Source: Nitrososphaerota archaeon
Lineage (GTDB): Archaea > Thermoproteota > Nitrososphaeria > Nitrososphaerales > Nitrosopumilaceae
Length of the DNA: 64,000 nt
NCBI GenBank assembly: GCA_028866895.1
Contig: JAGWHF010000010.1
Location: forward strand, 20,665 to 84,664
Reading direction: 5' to 3'
Positions 35,471 through 45,055 of the stretch are shown here, one piece after another (the stretch's first letter is position 1; the number at the start of each line of letters is the position of its first letter). The notes beneath the pieces are model-generated. The model did no database searches and was not told the origin of the DNA. It saw only the letters and a program-made list of their open reading frames with translations. The position numbers and the translations under genes are program-made.

Positions 35471-37015
35471 TTACTGGATTGTTACTGTGATGTATCGGGA
35501 GACTGTGATGTCTTGGTACCGTGCGCTTACCAGAACCTTGTAGGTGCCGGAGAGTGCAAAGTCGTCAGCCGACAGGTTGACTGATATTGTCTTTGGTTTG
35601 TCAAGAATTACCGCCTTACCAGATGTTCGTACTATGAGGTCTTGGGGGCTTGCAGTCTGTTGTGTGATTATGTCTACTGGACCTGTAAGCGTCTCCTTCG
35701 GAGCAAGTGTCAGCGTAACCGTTTCATTCTGGCCACGCTGTAGGGTGATCTTGGAGGCTGAGACCACTTCAGAAAATGGAAGGGGCACGGCGGGATTCAG
35801 CATACCAATGTTGTTTTCTACCCATTCCGGAAACCATACCTTGTCGTGGGCGACGGTAAAGTCAAGTACCTGTGCAACACCGCAATCAGTCTCGGTACCG
35901 CAGTCTGACCAGTTGGGGTTCTTTGATGGTACCAGATACTCTACAAGGGAGTCGTTTGCAGGATCAAAGACCCCGAGTGTGTTTGCCACCTGTTCGTTAA
36001 ACCAGAGTCTTCCCTTGTCGTCGAACTGATTCCAATATGGCCTCGTGATGGGGGTCTTTATCAGACCTGAGGCGTTTCCATAGGTCAAGGCTTGGGGCGG
36101 GGACGTTATGTACTTGGAAAAGTGCTGGGAATTGGGGTCAAAACTTACAAACATGCTGCTTGCCGTATCTGTAATCCATAGCTTGCCGTCCCGGTCGATG
36201 GAAATTCCGTTGGGTGCCAGTATTCCGGAGGGGAGGGTATAATTGGAGAACTGCGAGGTCTGCGGGTCGTATTTTACAAGCTCGCCTCCCAATTGGTATG
36301 TCCATACAGTATACCATATGTTGCCGCCTGAGTCAACTGTCATATCGCTTGTAAAGTTGTAGGCGCCGGGAGAGTTGATGTTGACTGTCTTCAAGTCTGG
36401 TCCGGTCTGATTGGTGCTGAAAATGGAAAGCTTCCTTCCTGTAAAGTCATTTACTATGAGATCTGGGCCGTCAGGCTTGATCATTTGGGGCAGGGATTGC
36501 GATTGGTTTGCAGTCTTGGGGAAGATGAAACTGGTGTAATCCTTTGTCAGGGTGTTGAATCTCCAAATCAGGTTGTGTTGAGAATCAGAAAACCAGATGT
36601 TGCCGTCTGGCTCGTAGTATATTCCCCATATCATTGATTTTTCGCCGCTTTGCCACGATGGGTTTTGGAATTCTTGAAAAGCGCCCGTGACAGGATCGTA
36701 CTTTGCGATCTCTCCCGTATTCGTCTCGGCAAACCATACGTTACCGGACGGATCGGTGGTAATTGCAAGTGGTTGTGTGCACAGCGTTGGAATCTTTATC
36801 TCTGTGATGTACTTGGTGGACTTTGTTCCGTTTTCGCTCTGGCAGAATGTAGTCCACTTGTCTGGGGGATAATTATCCTCGGGGGTGCCAGTTAGTTGAG
36901 CTTGTTGACTCTGGTTGTTGGGCCTGAAATAACCTGCACCAACTACTGCGATTGTGGATATGACGAATACTGCCATGAATGATATTGCTAAAAGTTTCTT
37001 GAAATTCTTTTTCAC
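35471..37015 (-). CDS. Exported Vgb-like beta-propeller protein with C-terminal Ig-like domain
   Basis: A 514-residue protein with an N-terminal membrane/signal helix (LLAISFMAVFVISTIAVVGAG). Residues about 75-400 hold repeats such as DPSGNVWFAETNTGEIAKYDP and DRDGKLWITDTASSMFVSFDP, the pattern of virginiamycin B lyase-like six/seven-bladed propellers. The last about 100 residues look like an Ig-like beta domain. Lyase activity is not implied: in archaea these are mostly cell-surface proteins of unknown function. Confidence 0.83.
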   Translation of the reverse strand: MKKNFKKLLAISFMAVFVISTIAVVGAGYFRPNNQSQQAQLTGTPEDNYPPDKWTTFCQSENGTKSTKYITEIKIPTLCTQPLAITTDPSGNVWFAETNTGEIAKYDPVTGAFQEFQNPSWQSGEKSMIWGIYYEPDGNIWFSDSQHNLIWRFNTLTKDYTSFIFPKTANQSQSLPQMIKPDGPDLIVNDFTGRKLSIFSTNQTGPDLKTVNINSPGAYNFTSDMTVDSGGNIWYTVWTYQLGGELVKYDPQTSQFSNYTLPSGILAPNGISIDRDGKLWITDTASSMFVSFDPNSQHFSKYITSPPQALTYGNASGLIKTPITRPYWNQFDDKGRLWFNEQVANTLGVFDPANDSLVEYLVPSKNPNWSDCGTETDCGVAQVLDFTVAHDKVWFPEWVENNIGMLNPAVPLPFSEVVSASKITLQRGQNETVTLTLAPKETLTGPVDIITQQTASPQDLIVRTSGKAVILDKPKTISVNLSADDFALSGTYKVLVSARYQDITVSRYITVTIQ

Positions 37016-37258
37016 AGAAAAGAGGGAGTTCCTACCTCGTTATATCTTATATCATTTCAGGCAGCCCTTGAGACTAGCTGATATTTGTATCTTGTCGGCT
37101 TGGCGTAATGCTTTGCCCCGGTTGAATGGGACGCACCTAATTAAATGAAAATCAATTCGGGTTATCGTGGGATCCTGCATGTTGTCTGGCAATTTTTTTC
37201 AATTTGCTCTCTGGTTGGGGTGAATTGGATGTTCGTGGCATGGATAAACGGTCAGGTT

Positions 37259-37828
37259 TCAAGCTTTATCGTCGGGTAGGGAGAATTGTTTTGAGAGGTC
37301 GTCTGCAAGCTTCTCATACTGGTCCCGCGTCTTGCCTAATTCCTTGAGTTTTTCAGCCTCCACGCTTGAGAGTTGTTGGTTCACCCTGTCGACGTCGTTT
37401 CGGAGCGCCATTTCTGCCATCTCGAACAGCCGGTTGTTCTCCTTCCAAATATGCTGCACTACATGATTGATGTATTCCTGCATGTCTGTAACTAACTGCT
37501 TCGAGTCCCCCGTGCTGACGTAGCTCTTTGAGGATTCTTCCATTCTGGCGGCAAGCTTTCTTGTAAGTTCGTGCTCCATCAACATGATTGCTATTGGGCC
37601 TGTGTCCTTTGGCATTCCTTTTTTTTCAAGTTCCGGAAAGAGCGAGTTTTCCTCCTTTCCGTGGTGGCATACGTCCGTGAAGTTCTTTGTAAAATCGATT
37701 ACCTGTGAAATTATTGGTTCGGGGATGGTCTTTCCACCTTGCAACATGGGTATTGTAGCCCACATTGCTTTTAGCACCTTTTCTATTAGGGCATGATCCC
37801 TTCTCAGAGACTCGGTGGACATTATCAT
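37259..37828 (-). CDS. Hemerythrin-like (HHE) domain protein
   Basis: A 189-residue four-helix protein with the diiron ligands placed as expected: RRDHALIEKV, CHHGKEENSLFPEL, LMEHELTRKL and HVVQHIWKENNRLFEMAE. Such proteins bind O2, NO or iron. The last 40 residues are a charged helix. Region 37016-37258 between this gene and the propeller gene shows no gene. Confidence 0.88.
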   Translation of the reverse strand: MIMSTESLRRDHALIEKVLKAMWATIPMLQGGKTIPEPIISQVIDFTKNFTDVCHHGKEENSLFPELEKKGMPKDTGPIAIMLMEHELTRKLAARMEESSKSYVSTGDSKQLVTDMQEYINHVVQHIWKENNRLFEMAEMALRNDVDRVNQQLSSVEAEKLKELGKTRDQYEKLADDLSKQFSLPDDKA

Positions 37829-38394
37829 TGATCACGTTTTATGCCAATTTAAGGGTAATTTTGGTTCTCTTTTCCTGCGCTTTGATGCCGCGAATCACCT
37901 GTCTTGACCCAGCCCCAGAACGGATGCCTGTCTCTACTTCCGTCCGGTGGGCTCAAGTGGGAGCCGTCTGGCAGCAAAACCCTGCCACATCGTCATCATG
38001 TTTGCAGGCAACCAGCCCCTCCAATTCTTGTGATTTGAACCTTGATGGTGCTTTCCATGCGGTATGTGCTGGCGCGCACTGTCCCAAACGTGTGCACAAT
38101 GTGCGGGACTTGACAACACGCCCGACAAATTATTTCATGATAATTATGCTGACATGACTACCATGTGGAGATCTAGGCATACAACTTGGGAATCTGGCAT
38201 GGCATTACGCCCACGATCATTTGTATCTGATTACACAACTACTTGGCAAAGATATTTGCACAAAACACCGCCGATAACCCAAAAAGGTAGCCAAAAGGTG
38301 TTGGGAGAGTAGAACCTGGTGCTTTGGAGGTTATATTTTGTCATAGGGATGAGTTCCTCTAAAAAGTTAAATTGACACCATTGGAACTAGCACT
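37829..38394. other. Gene-poor interval (566 bases)
   Basis: No reading frame here has a recognisable protein pattern, good start context or family match, and I find no tRNA-like or other named RNA fold. The last 60 bases before 38395 should contain the GalT-like gene promoter. It is the longest stretch of the window without a supported gene. Confidence 0.6.
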
Positions 38395-39411
38395 ATGGGA
38401 GATCTGCGGAAGGACTACGTTGTTGACAGATTTGTGATTGTTTCTCAAAACGGAACAGGTCTTCCGGATTCAAAAAAATGCCCGTATTGTCCAGGAAATG
38501 AGTCCATGACAAATCCGTCGTCACTATCGCTTGTTGCAAAGGACGGGATGCTTCAGAGGCTGCAAGATTCGGAGGATTTTTATGTTCAGGATTGGTCTGT
38601 CAGGGTTTTCGAGAGCAAGAACCCTGTTGTTGCCACCACGTCGGAGAATTCTTACAGCGACAGGCCTCTTTATAGTGAGCCGGCCTACGGGTATCATTAT
38701 GTTGTTGTCGCATCCGATAAACACAAGGACTCGCTTGCCACAATACCGGTTGAGCAGTGGTCTAATGTGCTTGTGGTAATACAGGACAGGCTGAGATGGC
38801 TTTACACCCAAAGGGGTGTGACTTATGTTTCGATTTACGTAAATTACGGCAAGGAGGCAGGAAGTCCGATAATCCATCCGCATCTTAATGTGGTTACGTT
38901 CTCTACAATACCGCCTGTAATTGAGCAGGAAGCGGAAGCTGCACACAAAATCCTAAATGAGAAGGGTATTTGCCCCATGTGCCAGACCGTCTCGACGGAG
39001 ACTGGAGGGCCGCGGCAGATATTGCAGACCGAGGGGTTTATCGCCTTCTGCCCGTGGGCTCCGTCGCATCCCTATGAATTCTGGATATATCCGAAAAAAC
39101 ACACGACTAGTTTTTCAAAGATCACGCAGAAGGAGATAAACGATCTCTCGCTCATCTTGCGCGCTACATTGGGCGGTCTTGCAAATACCATGAAAAACGC
39201 CTCTTACAACATGGTCTTCCACCTCTCGCCTGAGAAGAAGAACAATAGGCAAATCCACTGGCACATAGAGGTCTATCCGCAGTCCGATTCGTGGTCCGGC
39301 TTGGAAAGGGGGTATGGGGTATTCTTGAATAAAATAACCCCAGAAAAGTCTGCAGAGGATCTAGGGGCTTCTTGCAGAAAAGAGCTCGCGGGCCTGGTCG
39401 GCATAGTATGA
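38395..39411 (+). CDS. Galactose-1-phosphate uridylyltransferase-like (HIT superfamily) protein
   Basis: A 338-residue two-lobed HIT protein. Zinc-type pairs CPYC (residue about 28) and CPMC (about 196), the active-site-like IIHPHLNV (GalT has HPHGQ) and QIHWHIEVYP in the second lobe match the GalT layout. It would transfer a nucleotide between sugar phosphates. No galE or galK lies nearby, so the natural substrate may differ from galactose; an ADP- or UDP-sugar phosphorylase is another option. Confidence 0.82.
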   Translation: MGDLRKDYVVDRFVIVSQNGTGLPDSKKCPYCPGNESMTNPSSLSLVAKDGMLQRLQDSEDFYVQDWSVRVFESKNPVVATTSENSYSDRPLYSEPAYGYHYVVVASDKHKDSLATIPVEQWSNVLVVIQDRLRWLYTQRGVTYVSIYVNYGKEAGSPIIHPHLNVVTFSTIPPVIEQEAEAAHKILNEKGICPMCQTVSTETGGPRQILQTEGFIAFCPWAPSHPYEFWIYPKKHTTSFSKITQKEINDLSLILRATLGGLANTMKNASYNMVFHLSPEKKNNRQIHWHIEVYPQSDSWSGLERGYGVFLNKITPEKSAEDLGASCRKELAGLVGIV

Positions 39412-39452
39412 CTGACCATTTGATTTATTTATTGAACTGAATCAGGACGTTT

Positions 39453-39881
39453 GTGGCAGTAGAACAATGGCTCGCTGGGGCAAGTCTTGCAATGTTTATC
39501 CTGTTTACTGCCCAGACGGTAGAGATTTCCATCTTTCTAAAAAACCCAACGTATGAAATCGACCCGTCGTCTATGACACGTGAGTTTCTCTCCATCACTG
39601 CAGGGCCGGCAATGATTCTTGCCGGTACGTCGTACTTGATGGCAAGGAGGTACGGATCCAGGCTCTGCGGGTCCTTCATACTTGCGGGGGGAATAATAAC
39701 AATGGCTGGAATGCTTTACGCCAATACGATAATACCGGGAATACCTGCACAGTTTGCGGTACTGGAAATTAAGCTCATTCCTACAATATTCATAGGGGTC
39801 TCGGCTGCCGTGATTGCAGTAGGGGCCATGCTGTTCAGGGTGAGGCCAAGACCGAAACGAGATTATGTCTTTGACCGATGA
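39453..39881 (+). CDS. Four-helix membrane protein, unknown function
   Basis: From GTG 39453, 142 residues with about four hydrophobic helices (7-28, 47-64, 74-92, 108-130) and a basic C-terminus (RVRPRPKRDY). No family recognised. It overlaps the convergent acetyltransferase gene by 19 bases. Confidence 0.7.
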   Translation: MAVEQWLAGASLAMFILFTAQTVEISIFLKNPTYEIDPSSMTREFLSITAGPAMILAGTSYLMARRYGSRLCGSFILAGGIITMAGMLYANTIIPGIPAQFAVLEIKLIPTIFIGVSAAVIAVGAMLFRVRPRPKRDYVFDR

Positions 39882-40309
39882 TCAAATCTCATTGCATTGG
39901 AGTACTTTTTGAAGCCTAGCTTTTCATAAAAAGGTACGAGATCATCCGAGCAGTCCAAAATGGTCTTGTAGCAACCACTCTTCTGGGCATGTTCTATCAA
40001 GGCAAGAACCACCTTCTTTCCGATTCCCTTTCCTTGGAATTCTTTTGCAACCGCAACATCCTCTATGTGCCCTGCCTTGCCTCCGTTGTGGATAAATTTC
40101 TGCTCTACGATGATGCTTGCCGCCCCTACGATCTTGGAATCAACGACCGCCACATAGATTGCCTCGCTTTTGTCAGATGATATCTTGTCAAAAATTGAGG
40201 ATGCCTTTCTGGGGCTCAGGTCGCTTGCCCTCCTGAGTGAGTCAAGAGTCTCCAAAAAGCCATTTGCGAGGTCTTTTTTTTGGATCTTGCGGACCTTTAT
40301 TTCTGCCAT
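39863..40309 (-). CDS. GNA1-like glucosamine-phosphate N-acetyltransferase
   Basis: A 148-residue GNAT. The acetyl-CoA loop is FQGKGIGKKVV, and the stretch GHIEDVAVAKEFQGKGIGK followed by CYKTILDCSDDLVPFYEKLGFKK strongly resembles eukaryotic GNA1, which makes N-acetylglucosamine-6-phosphate. The next gene downstream of it in the opposite sense is a membrane protein; the gene upstream on the same strand, 9 bases away, is a sugar nucleotidyltransferase, which fits a UDP-GlcNAc-type pathway. Confidence 0.8.
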   Translation of the reverse strand: MAEIKVRKIQKKDLANGFLETLDSLRRASDLSPRKASSIFDKISSDKSEAIYVAVVDSKIVGAASIIVEQKFIHNGGKAGHIEDVAVAKEFQGKGIGKKVVLALIEHAQKSGCYKTILDCSDDLVPFYEKLGFKKYSNAMRFDHRSKT

Positions 40310-40318
40310 GGTTTCCTG

Positions 40319-41020
40319 CTAGATCTGGCCGAGTTTTTCTAGATAGTGTTGATATGCCCTGCGATAGGATGCCTTGTCGCCGATGTCTATGAATCCGTTC
40401 TTGATCGGGTATCCATTGACGCGCTTCTTCTTAACTAGCGCAGTACGGATGACATTATCCATTCCATAGGGCTTGTTTTCTGGAATAAGGCTGAGAATTC
40501 CAGGCTCCATGACGTAGCATCCTATGTTGATGTTCCCCTTGACATCTGGCTTTTCCTGCCAAGCCTTCACCCTGTTGGTCTTGTCCATCTCTATGAATCC
40601 GTATTGGAGCTTTGTCTTGTATTCGACCAATCCCATCGTCACAAAGGCGTTTTTTCTTTTATGGTAGTCAATCATGTGCTTTAAGCTGAAATCAAAGATG
40701 GAGTCGCCGTATACGCAAACAAAAGTATCATCAAGGAAACTCTCCGCAGTCTTCAGCTGCCCTGCAGTCGCAAGCGGCCTGTCTGCTACGGCATATTCTA
40801 TGTTTACTCCAAACCTGCTGCCATCCTCGAAATAATCCTGTATTGTCTTCCGGAGGTAGCTTACGCAGAGAACGAAGGAATCCACGTTGTTGTGTTTTAT
40901 CCATTCTATGAGATGTTCCAGCAGCGGTTTGTCGCCAAGTGGAAGCATTGCCTTTGGTAAAAACGTGGTATATGGTTGAAGCCTGGTTCCTAGCCCTCCA
41001 GCCAAAATCACGGCCTTCAT
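40319..41020 (-). CDS. Sugar-phosphate nucleotidyltransferase
   Basis: A 233-residue nucleotidyltransferase with LAGGLGTRLQPYT at residues 6-18, CVYGDSIFDF for metal binding and FIDIGDKASYRRA near the end. It activates a sugar phosphate to an NDP-sugar. Short form without an acetyltransferase (left-handed helix) domain; the adjacent GNA1-like gene may supply acetylation. The precise sugar (glucose-1-P, GlcNAc-1-P or mannose-1-P) is not clear. Confidence 0.88.
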   Translation of the reverse strand: MKAVILAGGLGTRLQPYTTFLPKAMLPLGDKPLLEHLIEWIKHNNVDSFVLCVSYLRKTIQDYFEDGSRFGVNIEYAVADRPLATAGQLKTAESFLDDTFVCVYGDSIFDFSLKHMIDYHKRKNAFVTMGLVEYKTKLQYGFIEMDKTNRVKAWQEKPDVKGNINIGCYVMEPGILSLIPENKPYGMDNVIRTALVKKKRVNGYPIKNGFIDIGDKASYRRAYQHYLEKLGQI

Positions 41021-41068
41021 AACGGGTAGTTTTGGAGCGGGGTATTTAATCTGAAGGATGAATTGACT

Positions 41069-42370
41069 TTATGTAATCTTATAGAACTTTGTCAGTACAT
41101 CCTTTGGATTTCTGCCAAAGATGATTATCATGGACTCCTTGCCGATGTCGCCAGTATGATAAACCAGGTCGGGAGTCTTCTTTAGTTTGGCAATTGCATT
41201 TTTCACACCCCAGGAAACTGACATCCCTTCAGCTTTCTTTATCGCATCAGGCTCAAAGGCTCTCTCATAATTTGCCACTTGGAGTCGTTTGGCAGCTGCC
41301 CTCTCAATTACTCTCTTGTCATACTTTATGTTGATGGCTGATCTTGTTGCGGGAAATTTCCTTGAAACTTCCAACAGTGCACGTGCGACATGGCGAGAAG
41401 CTCCGTATTTCAGCGAGCCGGAGACGAGCACTCCGTGCCCCGTCCTGACTATTCTGCCCTCGATTCCCAAAATATCGGACAGCCCCATGGGGCCTGCCCT
41501 AGAGTAGACAAAGTTGGTCTGGACCTCGGGTATGTGCATATAGGCTTTTGTAGATGAAACAAACTCTGAAATGGCAATTGCAAGTTCTCTTTCCACGCTG
41601 TCTGAATCTTTCTGCACTGCGATGGAAAACCCTCCTCCTGCCTTTCTTGAGGACTTGATGGACTCGAATGAGATTTTTTGTGCCTCCTTTACAGCTTCGG
41701 GAATGCTCATGCCCTTTGCTATGTTTCCGCATAGGGCCGCGGAGAAAATACATCCTCCTCCATGGGTTTCCCTGGACAGCCTTCTTAGAGAATAGGAATG
41801 GAACTTGTTATCCTCGAGAAGCAGGTCCGTGACAAATCTTGCATTCATGTGGCCTCCCTTTATCACGACGTTCTTTGCCCCCATCGTCACAATCTTTTTT
41901 GCTGCTTTTCTTGCATCCGCCATGGACTTTATCTTGATTCCTGATAACTTCTCGGCCTCTGGTACGTTTGGTGTTATGATGTGGGCAAGGGGGATTAGGG
42001 ATCTTTTAAAGCGATGAAAGCATCCCTCTTGTAGCAGGGTTCCGCCAGTAGTGGCCCGGAAGACGGGGTCAAGGACTATCGGTATCCTGGTACCTGCAAG
42101 TTCGTGTCGGAGGACGTCTATTGTTTCTTCATTGTAGACCATTCCTATCTTTATGGCCTCAACCCTGAAATCTGACAGGACGGCCCTCAGTTGGCTCCTT
42201 ATTATCGCGGCTGATGCCGGTTCTGACCTGAAAAATCGAGACGAGTTCTGGCTTGTGATCGCAGTAATTACGGTCAAGCCGTATAGTCCCATTGCATTGA
42301 ATGTCTTTATGTCACCCTGGATTCCAGCACCAGATGATGGATCGGAGCCTGCAATGGTCAGGACATTCAT
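41069..42370 (-). CDS. thiD: ThiD-ThiN fusion: HMP-phosphate kinase and thiamine-phosphate synthase
   Basis: A 433-residue fusion. Residues 1-255 are ThiD (VLTIAGSDPSSGAGIQGD, TPNVPEAEKLSG, GGGCIFSAAL), which phosphorylates the pyrimidine precursor; 262-433 are ThiN (ARKFPATRSAINIKYD, SWGVKNAIAKLKKTPDLVYHTGDIG), which joins it to the thiazole phosphate in archaea that lack ThiE. Divergent from thiC. Confidence 0.93.
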   Translation of the reverse strand: MNVLTIAGSDPSSGAGIQGDIKTFNAMGLYGLTVITAITSQNSSRFFRSEPASAAIIRSQLRAVLSDFRVEAIKIGMVYNEETIDVLRHELAGTRIPIVLDPVFRATTGGTLLQEGCFHRFKRSLIPLAHIITPNVPEAEKLSGIKIKSMADARKAAKKIVTMGAKNVVIKGGHMNARFVTDLLLEDNKFHSYSLRRLSRETHGGGCIFSAALCGNIAKGMSIPEAVKEAQKISFESIKSSRKAGGGFSIAVQKDSDSVERELAIAISEFVSSTKAYMHIPEVQTNFVYSRAGPMGLSDILGIEGRIVRTGHGVLVSGSLKYGASRHVARALLEVSRKFPATRSAINIKYDKRVIERAAAKRLQVANYERAFEPDAIKKAEGMSVSWGVKNAIAKLKKTPDLVYHTGDIGKESMIIIFGRNPKDVLTKFYKIT

Positions 42371-42443
42371 TTTTTATCTCAGGCAGGATAAGATATAAGA
42401 AGCGTTCCTTGGATTCGATTTTTTCCTAGGGGATTTCCTCACC

Positions 42444-42451
42444 TTTAAATT
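42444..42451 (+). promoter_or_regulatory. TATA-like box of thiC
   Basis: TTTAAATT lies 25-32 bases before the TTG at 42476, supporting that start for a leaderless mRNA. I see no TPP riboswitch-like structure in the 84 bases before the first possible start, though only by eye. Confidence 0.5.
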
Positions 42452-42475
42452 CAATTGTTGTCTAAAAAGAGTAAA

Positions 42476-43813
42476 TTGGGAACACAGATGAGTGCGGCCC
42501 GAAGGGGCGTTGCAACGGACGAGATGAGAACGGTAGCTAGGGACGAGGGCGTGACCATTGAATGGCTGATTACTAAGGTGGCAAATGGCTCCATAATAAT
42601 CCCGCATAATAATGAGCGGCCTCAAAAGATCCATGTGGTCGGAATCGGCAGGGGCATGAGGACGAAGGTAAATGTCAACATTGGTAACTCGACACTGAAT
42701 CAAAACCTTGAGGAAGAGGTAAGGAAGGCCAGGGTCGCAGTAAAATATCACTCTGACACCATCATGGACCTCAGCGACGGCGGAGATGTGGGGATGTTCA
42801 GGCGGACACTTCTTGAGGCGGCACCTATCACATTCGGAACGGTCCCAGTATACGAGGCGTATAACTATGGAGTTGAGAAACACAAGAATCCGCTTGACAT
42901 CACAGAAGATGACTACCTGAGGGCTTTTGAAAATAACATAAAGGATGGCGTGGATTATACCACGATACATTCGGGAATAACAAAGGAGATTGCAAAAAGA
43001 ATACTTGCAGTAAAAAGACATGGGGGCATAGTTAGCAAGGGAGGGACCATTACTGCCGCGTGGATGCTAAAGTATGACAAGGAAAATCCGTATTATGAGC
43101 ATTTTGATTACCTGGTAGAGCTGGCAAGAAAGTATGATGTTACTTTCAGCCTGGGAGATGCATTGAGGCCGGGCTCCATACTGGACTCTCATGATGAATT
43201 GCAGGTACAAGAGATGATAAACATCTCCAGGCTTACCAAGCGGGCACATGAGAAGGATATCCAGGTTATGGTGGAGGGACCGGGGCATGTGCCGTTAAAC
43301 GAGGTTGCGGCAAACGTGAGGCTCGCAAAGTCCCTCATAGGGGAGGTTCCGTATTACGTTCTTGGGCCGCTCGTTACTGACGTGGCATCAGGCCACGACC
43401 ATATTGCTAGCGCAATAGGGGCGGCAATATCTGCAAGCGAGGGGGTGGACCTTTTGTGTTATCTAACCCCGGCAGAACACCTTGCCCTTCCCAATGCGGA
43501 GGAGGTAAAGGCTGGGCTTATTGCATACAGGATAGCTGCACACGCAGCAGATCTGGTGAAGCTTCGCGAAAAGGCGATAAAATGGGACATGGAGATGACA
43601 GAGGCAAGAAGGACTCTCAACTGGGAAAAACAGATTGCGCTTTCGATAGATCCAGAGGAAGCGGCCAGAATACACGCAAGAGCAGGCCAGCTGAGGGGAA
43701 ACACTGTTCCATGCACCATGTGTGGTGGGGCCTGCGTGTATATCATGCTGCCACAGCAGCGGCATGCCGCTCCAGACCAGAAAAAAGAAGAGGAAAATTT
43801 ACAGCAGGCTTGA
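42476..43813 (+). CDS. thiC: Phosphomethylpyrimidine synthase ThiC
   Basis: From TTG 42476 (MGTQMSAARRG) a 445-residue ThiC; starts at 42455 and ATG 42488 are alternatives. Family stretches are PVYEAYNYGVEKHKNPLDIT, DYTTIHSGIT and MVEGPGHVPLNE. It rearranges aminoimidazole ribotide to HMP-phosphate with a radical-SAM mechanism. The C-terminal cluster motif is CTMCGGAC, three residues between the second and third Cys, where the textbook bacterial motif has four. The region upstream of the TTG fits a TATA box at 42444-42451. It overlaps the convergent NUDIX gene by 15 bases. Confidence 0.93.
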   Translation: MGTQMSAARRGVATDEMRTVARDEGVTIEWLITKVANGSIIIPHNNERPQKIHVVGIGRGMRTKVNVNIGNSTLNQNLEEEVRKARVAVKYHSDTIMDLSDGGDVGMFRRTLLEAAPITFGTVPVYEAYNYGVEKHKNPLDITEDDYLRAFENNIKDGVDYTTIHSGITKEIAKRILAVKRHGGIVSKGGTITAAWMLKYDKENPYYEHFDYLVELARKYDVTFSLGDALRPGSILDSHDELQVQEMINISRLTKRAHEKDIQVMVEGPGHVPLNEVAANVRLAKSLIGEVPYYVLGPLVTDVASGHDHIASAIGAAISASEGVDLLCYLTPAEHLALPNAEEVKAGLIAYRIAAHAADLVKLREKAIKWDMEMTEARRTLNWEKQIALSIDPEEAARIHARAGQLRGNTVPCTMCGGACVYIMLPQQRHAAPDQKKEEENLQQA

Positions 43814-44200
43814 TAAGACCTTGTCGAGACTAGGGACCGTCTGGTATCGCGAGAGGTCTGATGGACTTATCCATGCATACTCTTTGTTCTCCCAGTTGAG
43901 AATAATTTTTGGCTCGATGAGAGAGAAAAGAAATGGGTAGATCATCCATTCGTGGTCGTAATACTGTGAATCCACCCTCATCTGTGGTGCCGCCTTGAGC
44001 AGTGTGATCTTGTCCTCTGGGATGCCGGCCTCTTCCCAAACCTCCCTTTTGGCCCTGTATAGTGGATCCTCGTTTCCTTCTATGATCCCTGATATTCCAG
44101 CCCATAGGTTTTTCATAGATTTTACGCTTTGACTCCGCTTGAGGATCAGGTACTTGTCCTTGTACCTGAGAAATACGGTGACAATCTTCGTGGTTTTCAA
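43799..44200 (-). CDS. NUDIX hydrolase, MutT-like
   Basis: A 133-residue NUDIX protein with the box around GIIEGNEDPLYRAKREVWEEAG (GxxE and REVWEEAG present). Its start directly follows the tyrA stop, so it is the tail of the aromatic operon block. The substrate is unknown. Confidence 0.87.
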   Translation of the reverse strand: MKTTKIVTVFLRYKDKYLILKRSQSVKSMKNLWAGISGIIEGNEDPLYRAKREVWEEAGIPEDKITLLKAAPQMRVDSQYYDHEWMIYPFLFSLIEPKIILNWENKEYAWISPSDLSRYQTVPSLDKVLSSLL

Positions 44201-45055
44201 CTATTTTTCAACGGCATTTACCATGGATACTAGTTTTTTGTATGCGTCATCCAAGTCTATGTTTTTTGCCAGCCTCTCTTTTGCACTGCCGACATATTTT
44301 AGAATCTCCTCGGTCCTGTTTTCTTGGACCAGTATGAGCATCCTTCCTATGTCCTTCCAGAACTCCTCTGCATATTTTCGTATTTCAGGGTTTGAAATTA
44401 TGGTCTCTATAAGCTCGGGAGATTCGGTCATTATCCCTGCAGTCAGGAGTTTCTGGGCCTTGAAGGTTGTCCCGGCCATCTTCTCTACGAGCGTAAAGTT
44501 TTCCTCTTTTGCAAGTATGTTGGCAAGTGCCAAGTTTACCAAGTGCGTCATCCCAAGTATTATTGCAATCTTTTTGTCATGCTCCGTAGCGTCTATCTGG
44601 ACAAAGCTTGCCTCTGGAAACAATGATTTTGCAACCGTAAGCTCCTTTTTCGCATCCCTGATTGGGATCGAGATGACATTCTGACCCTTTAACTTCCTTG
44701 TTCCGGGGCCGAACATCGGGTGCATGCAGATTGGGATTACCTTGTCTGGGATCTTTGACAGCGCGGCTGCGGTTTTTAGCTTCAAGGATGAGATGTCGAT
44801 GAGGTATGAATCCCTTTTCATCTCCTTTGCAATCAGGCGGATTGTCTCGGGGGTGCGCTTGACTGGAATGCACAAGAATACGTAATCGGCTGAGAGGATG
44901 GCCCCTACGAGGGACTGGGCCTTGGTGACGGCCTTGTTTTGGACCTCCTTCTCGGCATCGTAGCCTACCACTTCGTAGCCCTTCTCAAGGAAGTATTTGG
45001 TGAACCATTTGCCCATTTGTCCCTCTGAGCCGATTATCGCGATTTTTTTCTTCAT
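44201..45055 (-). CDS. tyrA: Prephenate (or arogenate) dehydrogenase
   Basis: A 284-residue TyrA: IAIIGSEGQMGKWFTKYF for NAD(P), HPMFGPGTRKL for substrate, and a helical C-terminal half. It oxidises prephenate or arogenate on the way to tyrosine. Its ATG overlaps the stop of the chorismate mutase-aminotransferase gene (ATGA), so both are co-translated. Confidence 0.9.
   Translation of the reverse strand: MKKKIAIIGSEGQMGKWFTKYFLEKGYEVVGYDAEKEVQNKAVTKAQSLVGAILSADYVFLCIPVKRTPETIRLIAKEMKRDSYLIDISSLKLKTAAALSKIPDKVIPICMHPMFGPGTRKLKGQNVISIPIRDAKKELTVAKSLFPEASFVQIDATEHDKKIAIILGMTHLVNLALANILAKEENFTLVEKMAGTTFKAQKLLTAGIMTESPELIETIISNPEIRKYAEEFWKDIGRMLILVQENRTEEILKYVGSAKERLAKNIDLDDAYKKLVSMVNAVEK

Noticed and set aside
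37829..38394. Possible small genes or structured RNA in the long intergenic interval
   Set aside because: Checked both strands: frames at 37934-38128 and 38064-38312 have no conserved look and weak starts; no tRNA, SRP or C/D-box pattern found by eye.
42374..43021. Minus-strand 215-residue frame opposite thiC
   Set aside because: Rich in Cys, Arg, His and Tyr with no pattern; shadow of thiC.
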